Shown here: positions 46,625-55,790 of the stretch, piece by piece
Position numbering within the stretch: the stretch's first letter is position 1
How the letters are laid out: each line of letters begins with the position of its first letter
DNA from: an uncultured Methylophilaceae bacterium
GTDB taxonomy: Bacteria > Pseudomonadota > Gammaproteobacteria > Burkholderiales > Methylophilaceae
Assembly: GCA_903899965.1 (NCBI GenBank)
Contig: CAIULB010000030.1
Location: 215,489-279,488 of the forward strand
DNA: 64,000 bases
Reading direction: 5' to 3'
Notes under the pieces: generated by a model
What the model was told of the DNA's origin: nothing
The model's input: the letters and a program-made list of their open reading frames with translations, nothing else
Database searches by the model: none
Translations under genes and position numbers: made by a program

Positions 46625-48736
46625 CTACCAGCGCCCTTCTATACTAAACATCAACGTGCGATAGCCAAAATCATTGGCAAGTAGCTTCCATTCATCTCCA
46701 GCACTGACATATCTACTTTGGCGACGCATATCTTCATCTAGAAGATTTTGACCTGACACACGGAAATTAAAGTGAGGGTTAATCTTATAAAGCCAGAATG
46801 TATCCAAAAGCACTCTAGCCTCGGTATAAGCCTGCTGTCCTAACACGCTCGCTTGTTGAGAACTAATATTTGTCTCGCTTCGACCTGAAATTTGCACAGA
46901 GATGCCACAACTAGATTGCCATTTTGGAATATTCTGATCCCAGCCCATCGACAAGACATATTTAGGGGTGTCAGCCGCATTTCGAGTAATTCCTAAAATC
47001 ACATCATCAACACGAGCATGAGGTAACGTTAAATGTGCTTTTGCCGTACCTCCATCCCATCCAAATGGATCAGTGTTAACCTTTCCATCCAACTCAACTC
47101 CCCAATGCATAGAATCACCAACATTGTAAGGTCGATCTACCCAAACTGGCGTATTAGTTACTCCCTCATTCATCACCCGATGTTCTGTAAAATCAGTGGT
47201 GGCACGCACATAAAGATTAGCGCCTAACACGCCCCCTTTATTAGCCAAGTATCGCTCCGCAACGACTTCAAAGTTAATGCTACGTTCTGGTTTTAGATTG
47301 GGGTTACCGCGAACATTAGGATCTAGTGGCGTATTTGTCGTAACGCTCGGGGTAAGAGCATTACTAATTTCGCTGATTTTTGGCATTTTCATTCCTGCGC
47401 CAAGCGATGAGCGAAATACCCATGCATCTTCAGGCTGCCAGCGAATTGCGATTGATGGCAACAAAGCATTATCTTGCTGAATGTTGCCTGATGAACTTAG
47501 CTCCATTCCCTCAAGCCTCAATCCGGATATCAGCGTCAAAGCATCTTGCATGGTCCAGGTGTCTTGCACCCATAAAACCTGATCCTGAGATGATGACAGA
47601 TATTGCCCCTGACCTAACGATCCAACAAAGACCTGTTGATCAGTTTGAGTCAGCTTATTGTACTCTGCGGCGATTGAAATGAAATGCAAGCCAATGGGCT
47701 GATCCCATCTTATTGCACTATTTAACTCATCTTGAGTACTGCGAGTGTTCTGATTAACGTAAATAGCATTTCCACTGCCATCCAAACCATTTCTAGTCAC
47801 ATCTAAGCTGTTAAGTCTATTATTTAAAGAAAGTCTGGCACTAAGCTTTGATTCATCAATATACGTTTCCCCGTCTAAGCGCACTCTTAAATAACGAGCC
47901 AAACCATCCTCATCAGCATCTCTTGTACCATTAGGACTTAAAGGCGTTTGAGGATTAGCGGAACTATAAAGAGACGTTTTTGTGACTATATCTGAAGGCC
48001 CTAAAAATACCATTGATGATAGCGTGACACTATCACGGCCAGATTTCCAAGTTAGCCGAGGTGAAAAAGCATGATGCTCCATCTCATTAGTACCAGTTGC
48101 ATATTCTTGCTGCCAAAATGCGCTGGCTCCTGCAGATTGTCGATCTAATGTTGAGTAAACTGGGGAACGAGAAAAGTTGAGTGAGACTGGCAGCACCCAT
48201 GAAAAATCTCCATTTTTCCCCGACTCAGACCAAGAAAGCTGTTCGTTCGGCTCACCATCCTTGAAGCCTAAGGCAGCCTTGACTTCAGTTGCGGCCTTGG
48301 AGACGCCTTTTTTGAGTATGATATTGACCGTGAGGGGTGATGAGCCGCCAAACTCAGCCGATGATCCACGACTGATTTCAACACGCTCTATATCGCTCGC
48401 AGGCATACGGGTAAAAGCCCCCATGGTGCCGCCTGATTGCTTTTCACCATCAATGAGCACTCGGATAGAATCGCGCGACATCCCGCGTGCGCGGGTACCG
48501 CCAGCACCAACTTCCACGCCGGGAAGTTTGCTAATCACCTCGCCAGCGGTCATGACGCTTAAGTTTTCGATTTCTTTGCGCCCAAACACCATCTTTTGGG
48601 TGGCTGAATCCTTGCGCATTTCGACTTCATCGCGCGCGCCAGCGACGTCGACCGCTTGAATTTTGAGGGTTTCTTCCGCCCAAGACGAAGATGAAAGCAA
48701 TATTAAAAAAAGTACATATTTTTTATGCAATGGCAT
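46625..48736 (-). CDS. TonB-dependent outer-membrane receptor
   Basis: 703 residues. A signal peptide (residues 1-20, cut near SWA) is followed by a plug domain (about 45-155: EVISKLPGVEVGAGG, VLIDGEKQSGG, IERVEISRGSSAEFGG) and a beta-barrel ending in FSIEGRW with the terminal aromatic residue. It imports a chelated metal, vitamin or sugar using TonB energy. The ligand is not determined. No Fur-like box was recognised. It is divergent from the NRAMP-like gene (68 bases), so a metal ligand is possible but not shown. Confidence 0.92.
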   Translation of the reverse strand: MPLHKKYVLFLILLSSSSWAEETLKIQAVDVAGARDEVEMRKDSATQKMVFGRKEIENLSVMTAGEVISKLPGVEVGAGGTRARGMSRDSIRVLIDGEKQSGGTMGAFTRMPASDIERVEISRGSSAEFGGSSPLTVNIILKKGVSKAATEVKAALGFKDGEPNEQLSWSESGKNGDFSWVLPVSLNFSRSPVYSTLDRQSAGASAFWQQEYATGTNEMEHHAFSPRLTWKSGRDSVTLSSMVFLGPSDIVTKTSLYSSANPQTPLSPNGTRDADEDGLARYLRVRLDGETYIDESKLSARLSLNNRLNSLDVTRNGLDGSGNAIYVNQNTRSTQDELNSAIRWDQPIGLHFISIAAEYNKLTQTDQQVFVGSLGQGQYLSSSQDQVLWVQDTWTMQDALTLISGLRLEGMELSSSGNIQQDNALLPSIAIRWQPEDAWVFRSSLGAGMKMPKISEISNALTPSVTTNTPLDPNVRGNPNLKPERSINFEVVAERYLANKGGVLGANLYVRATTDFTEHRVMNEGVTNTPVWVDRPYNVGDSMHWGVELDGKVNTDPFGWDGGTAKAHLTLPHARVDDVILGITRNAADTPKYVLSMGWDQNIPKWQSSCGISVQISGRSETNISSQQASVLGQQAYTEARVLLDTFWLYKINPHFNFRVSGQNLLDEDMRRQSRYVSAGDEWKLLANDFGYRTLMFSIEGRW

Positions 48737-48804
48737 GGGTTCTTTTATAAAATTACTAGAAGTTAAAATAAGCTACACTGAATTTATTCAACGCAAAGCC
48801 TAAC

Positions 48805-50085
48805 ATGAAATTGTTACCAAAAGTTTTCAGCTATCCATTGGGTGCCCTAAAAAAACTGGGGCCAGGCTTAGTCACAGGCGCGGCTGACGACGACCCAAGT
48901 GGCATCGCCACCTACTCCCAAGCAGGGGCGCAATATGGATTCGGTTTACTTTGGACAATTGTCCTCACCTACCCGCTGATGGTGGGCATCCAGATGATCT
49001 GCGCGCGCATTGGCTTAGTGACTGGACGTGGCCTGGCAAGCAACATGCAGCGCACCTACCCACTCCTTTTGACCTTACCACTGATCGTGTTGCTTCTCGC
49101 GGCGAACATCATCAACATTGCTGCCGACTTGGCTGCGATGTCAGACGCCGTTAAGCTTGTTGTTGGCGGACCACGCCACCTCTACTCCATCATCATTGGC
49201 GTCACCTGCTTGCTCTTGCAGGTGTTCATTCCTTACCACCGTTATTTACCGATCCTTAAATGGCTCACCCTCTCTTTATTCGCCTATGTGGGCACCGTGT
49301 TCGCCTCACACGTCGATTGGTCACACGTCATTTCTGAAACCCTATTGCCGCACATCAGCCTCGATGCAAACTACGTGCTGCTTGTGGTGGGCGTCTTTGG
49401 CACCACGATCAGCCCCTACCTCTTCTTTTGGCAGGCGGCTGAAGAGGTAGAAGATATCTCAGACATCCCAAGCAGGAACGCACTGGTCGAGCATCCAGAG
49501 CAAGCCCCACAAGAACTAAGGCGCGTGAACCTAGACACGATATTTGGCATGGGGTTCTCCAACATCATCTCTTTTTTCATCATCCTCACCACCGCGGCGA
49601 CACTATTTCCTGCAGGCATTCACAACATTCAAACCTCAGCGGAAGCGGCGGCGGCACTGCGTCCTATTGCTGGCGACTTTGCGTTCATGCTCTTTGCCTT
49701 GGGAATTATCGGTACAGGACTTTTAGCGATTCCAGTATTAGCGGGATCTGCGGCTTATGCGGTAAGCGAGTTGATGCACAAGCCCGCAAGCTTAAGACTC
49801 AAGGCATCCTCAGCCAAACACTTTTACGGGGTGATTGTGATTGCCACGCTGATTGGCGTTGGGCTGGACTTTAGTGGGATAGACCCAATTAAGGCCTTGA
49901 TTTGGAGTGCGGTGATTAACGGCATTGTGGCGGTGCCATTGATGATTGCCGTGATGCACATGTCATCCATGACTAAGATCATGGGGGACTTCACGATTAA
50001 GGGTAAAACGAAGCTGCTGGGATGGTTAGCGACCGCCTTGATGACGGTGACGGCAATTATTCTTGGCTTAGTAAATTTATTCTAA
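48805..50085 (+). CDS. NRAMP-like divalent metal transporter of non-canonical type
   Basis: 426 residues with about eleven membrane helices and the NRAMP fold. Helix 1 carries DDDPSGIATYSQAGAQYG instead of the DPGN motif of metal-importing NRAMPs. Helix 6 has TTISPYLFFWQAAEE instead of the Ala/Met-Pro-His motif, so the metal-coordinating Met is missing. This places it in a distinct, little-studied branch of the family. The transported ion cannot be taken to be Mn or Fe; Mg or another substrate is possible. Confidence 0.85.
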   Translation: MKLLPKVFSYPLGALKKLGPGLVTGAADDDPSGIATYSQAGAQYGFGLLWTIVLTYPLMVGIQMICARIGLVTGRGLASNMQRTYPLLLTLPLIVLLLAANIINIAADLAAMSDAVKLVVGGPRHLYSIIIGVTCLLLQVFIPYHRYLPILKWLTLSLFAYVGTVFASHVDWSHVISETLLPHISLDANYVLLVVGVFGTTISPYLFFWQAAEEVEDISDIPSRNALVEHPEQAPQELRRVNLDTIFGMGFSNIISFFIILTTAATLFPAGIHNIQTSAEAAAALRPIAGDFAFMLFALGIIGTGLLAIPVLAGSAAYAVSELMHKPASLRLKASSAKHFYGVIVIATLIGVGLDFSGIDPIKALIWSAVINGIVAVPLMIAVMHMSSMTKIMGDFTIKGKTKLLGWLATALMTVTAIILGLVNLF

Positions 50086-50091
50086 AAGCGT

Positions 50092-50382
50092 CTAGTCTTT
50101 AGTAAATAGTCCGCTGATATTGCGCATCCCCTTGAGCGCTGCCCATGAGCCTAACAATATCCTTGCCGCCTTGATGGGCGTGAACATCGCAAATAAAGCC
50201 CCAGCACCCAATATCATGCCGGGGTTGTTCTTCACAAAACGCGTTGCCGCCAGGCCCCTATCCACCCAAGTTAATCGCATCTGCCACTGGGCAGCGTGAA
50301 TCGATAAGTCATCACGCTGGGCCGAGGCCTCCGCTTGAAGCTTGGCTTTTTTGATTGCGAGATGGTGAAGCTTGTTATGCAT
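50092..50382 (-). CDS. YqjK-like small protein
   Basis: 96 residues. A basic N-terminal helix (MHNKLHHLAIKKAKLQAEASAQRDDL) precedes a WVDRGLAATRFVKNNP segment and two short hydrophobic stretches. It matches YqjK by position after yqjE and by general form. The ATG at 50380-50382 follows the yqjE stop by one base; a longer open frame starting at 50499 lies inside yqjE and is rejected. Function is unknown; in E. coli yqjD-E-K is induced in stationary phase and YqjD binds ribosomes at the membrane. Confidence 0.75.
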   Translation of the reverse strand: MHNKLHHLAIKKAKLQAEASAQRDDLSIHAAQWQMRLTWVDRGLAATRFVKNNPGMILGAGALFAMFTPIKAARILLGSWAALKGMRNISGLFTKD

Positions 50383-50383
50383 A

Positions 50384-50776
50384 CTACTCTTCAGCCTTGA
50401 GCGACTTGTAGTCCTTAGCAAGCTCAGAGAGGCTAGCCTCAAAGGTCGCAGGCATGGCTTTAAGCGCTTGAATGACGCGCCACAAGCAAACACCGCCAAT
50501 GAGTATAAAAAGCCCTGTCACGCCGCCCAATGCGATCAGGCGGTGCGTATCCCAGAAGATGACCACAACGAATAGTGCAAGGAGTAGCGCGCCGAAGCAT
50601 AAGCAAAAGAGCGCGACCAGCACCATGATGAGCACGGAGACTGTGCGCTCGCGTGCAATTTCGAGGTCTGCGGAGAGTAGATTGAGGCGATTATGCGCAA
50701 TCGCCACCGCCAAGGCCGTGATGGATTTGAGCGAGCCCAAGAGGCCTTCTGCGCTGTGTGAAGTATTCTCTGACAT
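50384..50776 (-). CDS. YqjE-like phage-holin-family membrane protein
   Basis: 130 residues. Two adjacent membrane helices (about 45-70 and 80-103) sit between amphipathic ends, the pattern of the YqjE/holin-X (DUF1469) family. It probably partners YqjD at the inner membrane. It lies four bases after yqjD and one base before yqjK. Confidence 0.85.
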   Translation of the reverse strand: MSENTSHSAEGLLGSLKSITALAVAIAHNRLNLLSADLEIARERTVSVLIMVLVALFCLCFGALLLALFVVVIFWDTHRLIALGGVTGLFILIGGVCLWRVIQALKAMPATFEASLSELAKDYKSLKAEE

Positions 50777-50780
50777 ACGG

Positions 50781-51110
50781 TTAACGGCGGCTCACGAGTA
50801 AACCAATCACAAGGCCAATACCGGCAGCGATGCCAACGGCCTTCCAGGGATTCTCTTGCACGTAGTCGTCGGTGGCCTTGACCGCCTCGCGACCTTTTTC
50901 AATGAGGTCTTCATGCAAATCTTCTAGCTTCACCTTGGCGGATGCGAGTGAGGTCTCGGCCTGCGCACGCAGCTGATCGACCTTCTCACCACCCTGATTG
51001 GCCGTGGCCTTAATCAGCGCCTCAGCGTCAGCGATCACCGCCTTAAACTCAGCGACCAACTCTGCCTTGGTCACCTCATTCAAAGAACCCGTCAAAATGT
51101 TTTTGCTCAT
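50781..51110 (-). CDS. YqjD/ElaB-family membrane-anchored ribosome-binding protein
   Basis: 109 residues (DUF883). A long helical region with Ala/Glu/Lys repeats is followed by YVQENPWKAVGIAAGIGLVIGLLVSRR, one C-terminal membrane helix ending in Arg-Arg, which is the family hallmark. In E. coli, YqjD ties ribosomes to the membrane in stationary phase and is controlled by RpoS. First gene of the yqjD-E-K operon. Confidence 0.9.
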   Translation of the reverse strand: MSKNILTGSLNEVTKAELVAEFKAVIADAEALIKATANQGGEKVDQLRAQAETSLASAKVKLEDLHEDLIEKGREAVKATDDYVQENPWKAVGIAAGIGLVIGLLVSRR

Positions 51111-51188
51111 CTCAAACCCCTTAAGCTTGGTAATATTTTTATGTTACTAGCTAAATGACAGCAACGGTTGATTTAGGTCAAGTTAATC

Positions 51189-51719
51189 TTATTTGAGTGC
51201 GCGTATCTCAGGAAGATTGCGCCACCACCCATACACATCCATGCCACAACCGAAAACGTAGCGATTGGGGAGCGTGAGGCCAACGTAATCGGCCTTAATT
51301 GGCTTTGCGTGCCCAAGCGCTTTTTCTGTTAACACGGCAATCTTAACCTCTAGAGCCCCCAGCGCTAAGCACCGATCTCGAATGGCGACCAAGGTGTGCC
51401 CCTCATCCAAGATATCATCGAGCAACAATACGATACGACCCTTTAATTTATCTGTCGGTGCCTTACCCCACTTAACGTCCTGCCCTATGGTCTCACCGTT
51501 GTAGCGGCTTGCTTGGAGATAGTCTGCTTCTAAGGCAAAAGAAAGTTGAGGCAAGAGCTGACCTGCAAAATAGAGACCGCCGTTCATAATCGTCATCACC
51601 AGCGGGGCTTTATCCTGAAGGTCATGTGTGATTTGAGTGGCTAAATCCTTGATAGCAGCATCGACCTCAGCTTGGGTGTAGATGAAATCTGAATCATTGA
51701 GGAGTTGGTCTGGGTTCAT
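51189..51719 (-). CDS. hpt: Hypoxanthine-guanine phosphoribosyltransferase
   Basis: 176 residues, a type I PRTase. The PRPP-binding loop is VLLLDDILDEGHTL (about residue 97), with ADYLQASRYNGETIG in the flexible-loop position and DYVGLTLPNRYVFGCGMD near the C-terminus. It salvages hypoxanthine and guanine. It stands 25 bases downstream of the polysaccharide dehydratase gene, on the same strand. Confidence 0.9.
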   Translation of the reverse strand: MNPDQLLNDSDFIYTQAEVDAAIKDLATQITHDLQDKAPLVMTIMNGGLYFAGQLLPQLSFALEADYLQASRYNGETIGQDVKWGKAPTDKLKGRIVLLLDDILDEGHTLVAIRDRCLALGALEVKIAVLTEKALGHAKPIKADYVGLTLPNRYVFGCGMDVYGWWRNLPEIRALK

Positions 51720-51743
51720 AGGGTTAAGGTTTGCTAAGCGGTA

Positions 51744-53588
51744 TTAGCGTGCATTAACGTCGCCCTGGTACTCCTCCACCCAGCTCTTGAGCTCTTCTTT
51801 AACTAGCTGTTCATCCTTCCCGGGCGTGGTTGAAATCCACTTAAGCAGAGCCACCACCCACTTGGCATCGACGGTCCTAGCGGATGCGATGCGAAGCTTC
51901 TCGTGCGGGGTTGGCAGGGTGTGCTCGTCATCGGCGAGCAGCTCCTCGTAGAGCTTCTCACCCGGACGCAAGCCTGAAAACTCGATCTTGATTTCTTCTT
52001 CTGTAAATCCAGAGAGCTTGATCATGTCACGTGCAAGGTCAACGATCCTCACTGGCTCACCCATATCGAGCACAAAGATCTCACCGCCGTTTCCCATCAG
52101 GCCCGCCTGCATCACAAGCTGCGCCGCCTCTGGGATGGACATGAAGTAGCGTGTGATCTCTGGGTGTGTCACAGTAATCGGTCCGCCCGCCTTAATCTGC
52201 TCACGGAACTTAGGGATGACGCTGCCACTGCTCCCCAGCACGTTACCAAATCGCACCATCACAAAGCGGGTGCCTGTCTTCCCCTGTAAGCCCTGACACA
52301 CCATCTCGGCCAGGCGCTTGGTTGCGCCCATCACGTTCGTCGGGTTGACCGCCTTGTCGGTGGAGATCAAGACGAATCGGTCTACCTTGGCGCCCTTGGC
52401 GACCTTAGCCAGGGTGTGGGTGCCGACGACATTATTATGGAAGGCCTCGGAGACATTATTGTTTTCCATGAGCGGCACGTGCTTGTAGGCCGCAGCATGG
52501 AAAACCACGCTGGGCTTATACTCTTTAAACAGGCCCTCTACGCGCGCCTCGTTCTTGACGTCCCCCACCACATAGATCAATTCTACAGAACTTGCCGAGC
52601 CACCCAGCAACTGTTCAAGTTGGTACAGGGCATACTCGGAGATGTCGAGGCAGATTAACTGGCTTGGTTTGAATTTAAGAATCTGGCGACAAAGTTCAGA
52701 ACCAATGGAGCCGCCGGCACCACTGACGAGCACCGAGCGAGACTTGATGAGTTGCTGCAAGCCCGAGTTATCGAGGTCCACCACATCTCGGCCGAGCAGA
52801 TCCTCAACATCGACAGGCCGAATCTGGGAGACAGTCAATCGACCAGAGATGAGGTCATCAAGCACAGGTACGGTCAGGACATCAACATCAAGTAATGATG
52901 CTGCATCCAAGATAGCACGACGATCTGTGTGACCAAGATCGGGGGATGCGATGATCATATTATTGAAGCCAAATCGCTGGTGGGCTTTCGACAGGTCAGA
53001 TATACCGCCAAGCACGCGGACGCCGGAGACCTCACGGCTATGAAGTGTCTGGTCATCATCGAGCAACCCTACTACTCGCCACTGATCTCCCTGCGCCAAC
53101 TCCTTAGCCAGAGTCACCGCTGTGGGTCCGGCCCCGATGATGATGACTGGCTCACCACGACTTGCGCGGAGGCCATAGAGCTGGTGCTCCTTAGCGGCGC
53201 GATACACAAAGCGACTCCCACCCATCATCAAGATCAGCAGGATGGGGTCGAGAATTAACACGGATCGAGGCACCACAAAATCAGATCGCATCATGAACAG
53301 TCCTGCCGTCACAACGATTGTTGTGAGCGCAACAGACATCACGATTCTTTGCAGGTCAACCAGGCTCGCAAAGCGCCAGATGCCCCGGTAGAGTCCGAAT
53401 AGGTAGAAGCCAATCACCTGCATCAAGACGACGCCTGGCAGACAGAGTTTTAGCACCGCAAGATGCTCTGCAGGAACCTCAAAGTTAAATCGAAGCTGGT
53501 AGGCGAGATACCAGGCAAGGGCTGCAGCCACGGCGTCATGAGAGAACGCCAGGCATCTTTTTAGGTTACGGATCGTTGTTTGAATCAT
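51744..53588 (-). CDS. WbpM/CapD-type nucleotide-sugar 4,6-dehydratase
   Basis: 614 residues. Four N-terminal membrane helices and a first Rossmann-like domain (GAGPTAVTLAKELAQ) are followed by the SDR domain with GAGGSIGSELCRQI. In the active site the usual YxxxK is replaced by MxxxK (NVMGATKRLAE), as in WbpM and FlaA1 relatives. These enzymes act on UDP-GlcNAc to start the synthesis of 6-deoxy amino sugars such as QuiNAc or FucNAc. It is next to the small phosphoglycosyl transferase, which would use such a sugar as the first residue of a repeat unit. Confidence 0.92.
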   Translation of the reverse strand: MIQTTIRNLKRCLAFSHDAVAAALAWYLAYQLRFNFEVPAEHLAVLKLCLPGVVLMQVIGFYLFGLYRGIWRFASLVDLQRIVMSVALTTIVVTAGLFMMRSDFVVPRSVLILDPILLILMMGGSRFVYRAAKEHQLYGLRASRGEPVIIIGAGPTAVTLAKELAQGDQWRVVGLLDDDQTLHSREVSGVRVLGGISDLSKAHQRFGFNNMIIASPDLGHTDRRAILDAASLLDVDVLTVPVLDDLISGRLTVSQIRPVDVEDLLGRDVVDLDNSGLQQLIKSRSVLVSGAGGSIGSELCRQILKFKPSQLICLDISEYALYQLEQLLGGSASSVELIYVVGDVKNEARVEGLFKEYKPSVVFHAAAYKHVPLMENNNVSEAFHNNVVGTHTLAKVAKGAKVDRFVLISTDKAVNPTNVMGATKRLAEMVCQGLQGKTGTRFVMVRFGNVLGSSGSVIPKFREQIKAGGPITVTHPEITRYFMSIPEAAQLVMQAGLMGNGGEIFVLDMGEPVRIVDLARDMIKLSGFTEEEIKIEFSGLRPGEKLYEELLADDEHTLPTPHEKLRIASARTVDAKWVVALLKWISTTPGKDEQLVKEELKSWVEEYQGDVNAR

Positions 53589-53608
53589 TGTGAGATTATC
53601 GTTTAAGC

Positions 53609-54169
53609 CTAGTGGGAGACGCCATCACTTTTTATGACTTTTAGGACCGTCATCCAAAGTATTTGGATATCAAACCAGATCGACTGTCTATTAAGGTACT
53701 CTGCATCGTACTCAACCTTAACAGGAATAGGCAGATCATCCCTGCCGTTCACCTGCGCCCATCCGGTGAGGCCTGGCAGAATCTCATTCACCCCACGAGC
53801 CGTTCTAAGAGTAATTAGGTCATCTTGGTTAAACAGGGCCGGCCTTGGGCCGACAAGGCTCATGTCACCAACCAATATGCTCCAGAGCTGAGGAAGTTCA
53901 TCCAAGCTCGACTTTCGCAGAAAGGCGCCGACTGGAGTCAGATAGACCCCAGGATCATTAAGTAAGTGCGTCGCAACCGCTGGGGTCCCTACCACCATGG
54001 TACGAAACTTTGGCATCCTGAAAATCTTATTATGCATACCTACGCGATCAGACCAGTAGAGGGCTGGACCGGTTGATGTAAAGCGAACCGCCAGCCAAAC
54101 CAACACAAACGGCAAGGCGAGTAAGGATATAGCAACAATGACGAGCGTTAGGTCGAAAAGACGTTTCAT
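53609..54169 (-). CDS. Small phosphoglycosyl transferase (initiating sugar transferase, PglC/WcaJ superfamily)
   Basis: 186 residues. One N-terminal reentrant membrane helix is followed by the catalytic domain: FRMPKFRTM, the Asp-Glu pair in SSLDELPQLW and SLVGPRPAL. It moves a sugar-1-phosphate from a UDP-sugar to undecaprenyl phosphate and so starts a repeat unit. The minimal size is that of PglC/WbpL-like monotopic enzymes. The gene is separated from the upstream glycan genes by the AbiEii-type insertion. Confidence 0.93.
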   Translation of the reverse strand: MKRLFDLTLVIVAISLLALPFVLVWLAVRFTSTGPALYWSDRVGMHNKIFRMPKFRTMVVGTPAVATHLLNDPGVYLTPVGAFLRKSSLDELPQLWSILVGDMSLVGPRPALFNQDDLITLRTARGVNEILPGLTGWAQVNGRDDLPIPVKVEYDAEYLNRQSIWFDIQILWMTVLKVIKSDGVSH

Positions 54170-54189
54170 TTAAACCAAGCGGTTATTTA

Positions 54190-54209
54190 GTCTGCTTATT
54201 TTAGCAGAC
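54190..54209. terminator. Hairpin upstream of the phosphoglycosyl transferase
   Basis: GTCTGCT (54190-54196) pairs with AGCAGAC (54203-54209) over a six-base loop. It may end the incoming AbiEii-unit transcript, but the following T tract is weak (TAAATAA on the minus strand). Confidence 0.4.
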
Positions 54210-54231
54210 ATAGGTTAACCGGAGATAATCA

Positions 54232-54244
54232 GTATTAGCAGGCC
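54232..54244. repeat. Weak copy of the boundary motif
   Basis: GTATTAGCAGGCC matches 11 of 13 bases of the repeat core at 55865-55877 (GCATTAGCGGGCC). It lies 22 bases past the stop of the HTH gene at 54266. On its own it could be chance. Confidence 0.35.
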
Positions 54245-54265
54245 TTAAGCCAATAAGGAAGCAGC

Positions 54266-54499
54266 CTAGTGGAGGTTAGGACTATAAATTGATTTTTTAA
54301 ATTTACGTAAGTCAGCACCAGAGAAGAGCTGGCTTCTGCCAACAATCTCGGCTGGAATAACTTGACCGGATTGGACGTATCGCCTAAATGTTGGCATGGA
54401 AACCTCCAAGTACTCAGCCGCATCTTGTGCGGAAAATCGCTCGTCCTTGAGGTGTCCAAATAAATCGCCATGTAAAAATATTTCTTCTGCGTGCATCAT
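54266..54499 (-). CDS. Excisionase/MerR-like helix-turn-helix protein
   Basis: 77 residues. Residues 20-70 form a MerR-type winged helix (FSAQDAAEYLEVSMPTFRRY, then SGADLRKFKKS) as in excisionases and helix_turn_helix_17 proteins. It is the third gene of the AbiEii-type unit; its ATG overlaps the preceding stop as ATGA. It probably binds DNA near the unit's promoter. Two tandem ATGs open the frame. Nothing ties it to a particular phage. Confidence 0.75.
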   Translation of the reverse strand: MMHAEEIFLHGDLFGHLKDERFSAQDAAEYLEVSMPTFRRYVQSGQVIPAEIVGRSQLFSGADLRKFKKSIYSPNLH

Positions 54500-55035
54500 G
54501 CGGCGCTCAATAAAGTAACTCTTTTGCCGTCACGAGCAGTCGCTTCAGCCTTCACCAAACCCATCTCATTAAGGCGCTTCACATCAGCATAAACTCGGCT
54601 ATATGGACGACTCATATCACGTGCCACCTGATAAATGCTCTTTGATGAACGGCTAGAGATGTCAAGGTATGTCGCCTTCAATTGCTTACTTATTGGCTTC
54701 CGAATGTCTATACCATGCTGACAGAAGGCAAACCCTGTGACTGCCATCGACCACAAGGCATCCAAAATAACCTTACCCTGCCTTACTGCGGCCCGTTCAA
54801 TGTCGACATCATGACGAATGTTTTGCCAAATCCCTAAAAACTGCTGATCGCCAAGCAATCTAACGAAATCTGCACCAGAAAAAATAGAAATAGACCGATC
54901 CAATACTTTCTTGTGCTCATGATGCTTGCGATCAGTAATCGCATTGAACCAATAGGCGTAAGGCATCACCCTATCCTGAAAACAGGTTCTATAGATTTGA
55001 TTCCACAAAATTTCACGACCGGACAACCTAGCCAT
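54496..55035 (-). CDS. Winged-helix protein of the AbiEii-type unit (candidate antitoxin)
   Basis: I cannot assign a named family to this 179-residue protein. The last 60 residues (YQVARDMSRPYSRVYADVKRLNEMGLVKAEATARDGKRV) form a MarR/ArsR-style winged helix. The first 110 are mainly helical with no motif I recognise. It starts eight bases inside the nucleotidyltransferase gene and overlaps the HTH gene by four, so all three are translated together. By position it could be the antitoxin and repressor, but unlike AbiEi it comes after, not before, the toxin-like gene. Confidence 0.7.
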   Translation of the reverse strand: MARLSGREILWNQIYRTCFQDRVMPYAYWFNAITDRKHHEHKKVLDRSISIFSGADFVRLLGDQQFLGIWQNIRHDVDIERAAVRQGKVILDALWSMAVTGFAFCQHGIDIRKPISKQLKATYLDISSRSSKSIYQVARDMSRPYSRVYADVKRLNEMGLVKAEATARDGKRVTLLSAA

Positions 55036-55774
55036 CTGTCACCATCTCCTTAAACACTGCCTGCATTCTATACCTAACAGTTGCCATCATATCTGCGGGC
55101 TTAATCTCGGTTAAATATTGATTGCTCTTATCAAAATCAATCTGCTCAAACTCATCCATCATCGCGATCCATGGCATAGTTGCTAAGCCAGCCAAGAATG
55201 CCTTCACAGGAAAATTTGCCCCATGCTGGTTAATCGTTTTTACAAAAGTCGGTATAGGTTCTACCATCTGATCAAGCATCAACAAATCGAACAAGTCTCG
55301 GGCGGCCTGGCGGCCATCGGTTGGCAAATCAGAATTGCCTGAACCTGAGACTGTTCTTAGCTTTCGATGATAGAGGCCCTCGACTGACTCAACCGCAAAC
55401 TTAACATCACCGATCGGCATCTGACTATTTGTAAACATGCCAGCGTAACTATCCTCGATAAAGGATACTTTTAATCGGATGCCACCTATCGATACATAGC
55501 CCAATAACTGATGGACAAATTTCCCACCATCTTCAATTTGCACGTCCTCAAGGCTAATACCCAACTTACCCAACTGAACTGACAAACGCTCTGGATCAAA
55601 CTGCCCACCGACAAAGAAGTCAAGGTCATAGGAAACACGGTGGTGCAGGTAGGCTCGAGCTAAAGCAGTGCCCCCACAAAGAATAATGTGATTACCTAGC
55701 AACTTACTAATATCCAGATCAAGAAGGAACTGCTCTTGGGCTTGATACAACGCTTCTGTTGAATTGCGATTCAT
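55028..55774 (-). CDS. AbiEii/AbiGii-type nucleotidyltransferase
   Basis: 248 residues. The DNA polymerase beta-like site is clear: LCGGTALARAYLHHRVSYDLDFFVGG at about residues 32-57 (GG-[ST] and DxD, residues counted in two parts), with KVSFIED and RDLFDLLML later. It is the pattern of AbiEii toxins, which in the MenT/AbiE group add nucleotides to tRNA 3' ends. First gene of a three-gene operon with a good promoter 30 bases upstream. Both flanks are polysaccharide genes, so it is an insertion. Toxin function is inferred from family, not shown. Confidence 0.85.
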   Translation of the reverse strand: MNRNSTEALYQAQEQFLLDLDISKLLGNHIILCGGTALARAYLHHRVSYDLDFFVGGQFDPERLSVQLGKLGISLEDVQIEDGGKFVHQLLGYVSIGGIRLKVSFIEDSYAGMFTNSQMPIGDVKFAVESVEGLYHRKLRTVSGSGNSDLPTDGRQAARDLFDLLMLDQMVEPIPTFVKTINQHGANFPVKAFLAGLATMPWIAMMDEFEQIDFDKSNQYLTEIKPADMMATVRYRMQAVFKEMVTDG

Positions 55775-55790
55775 AATTAAATTAAAAAAA

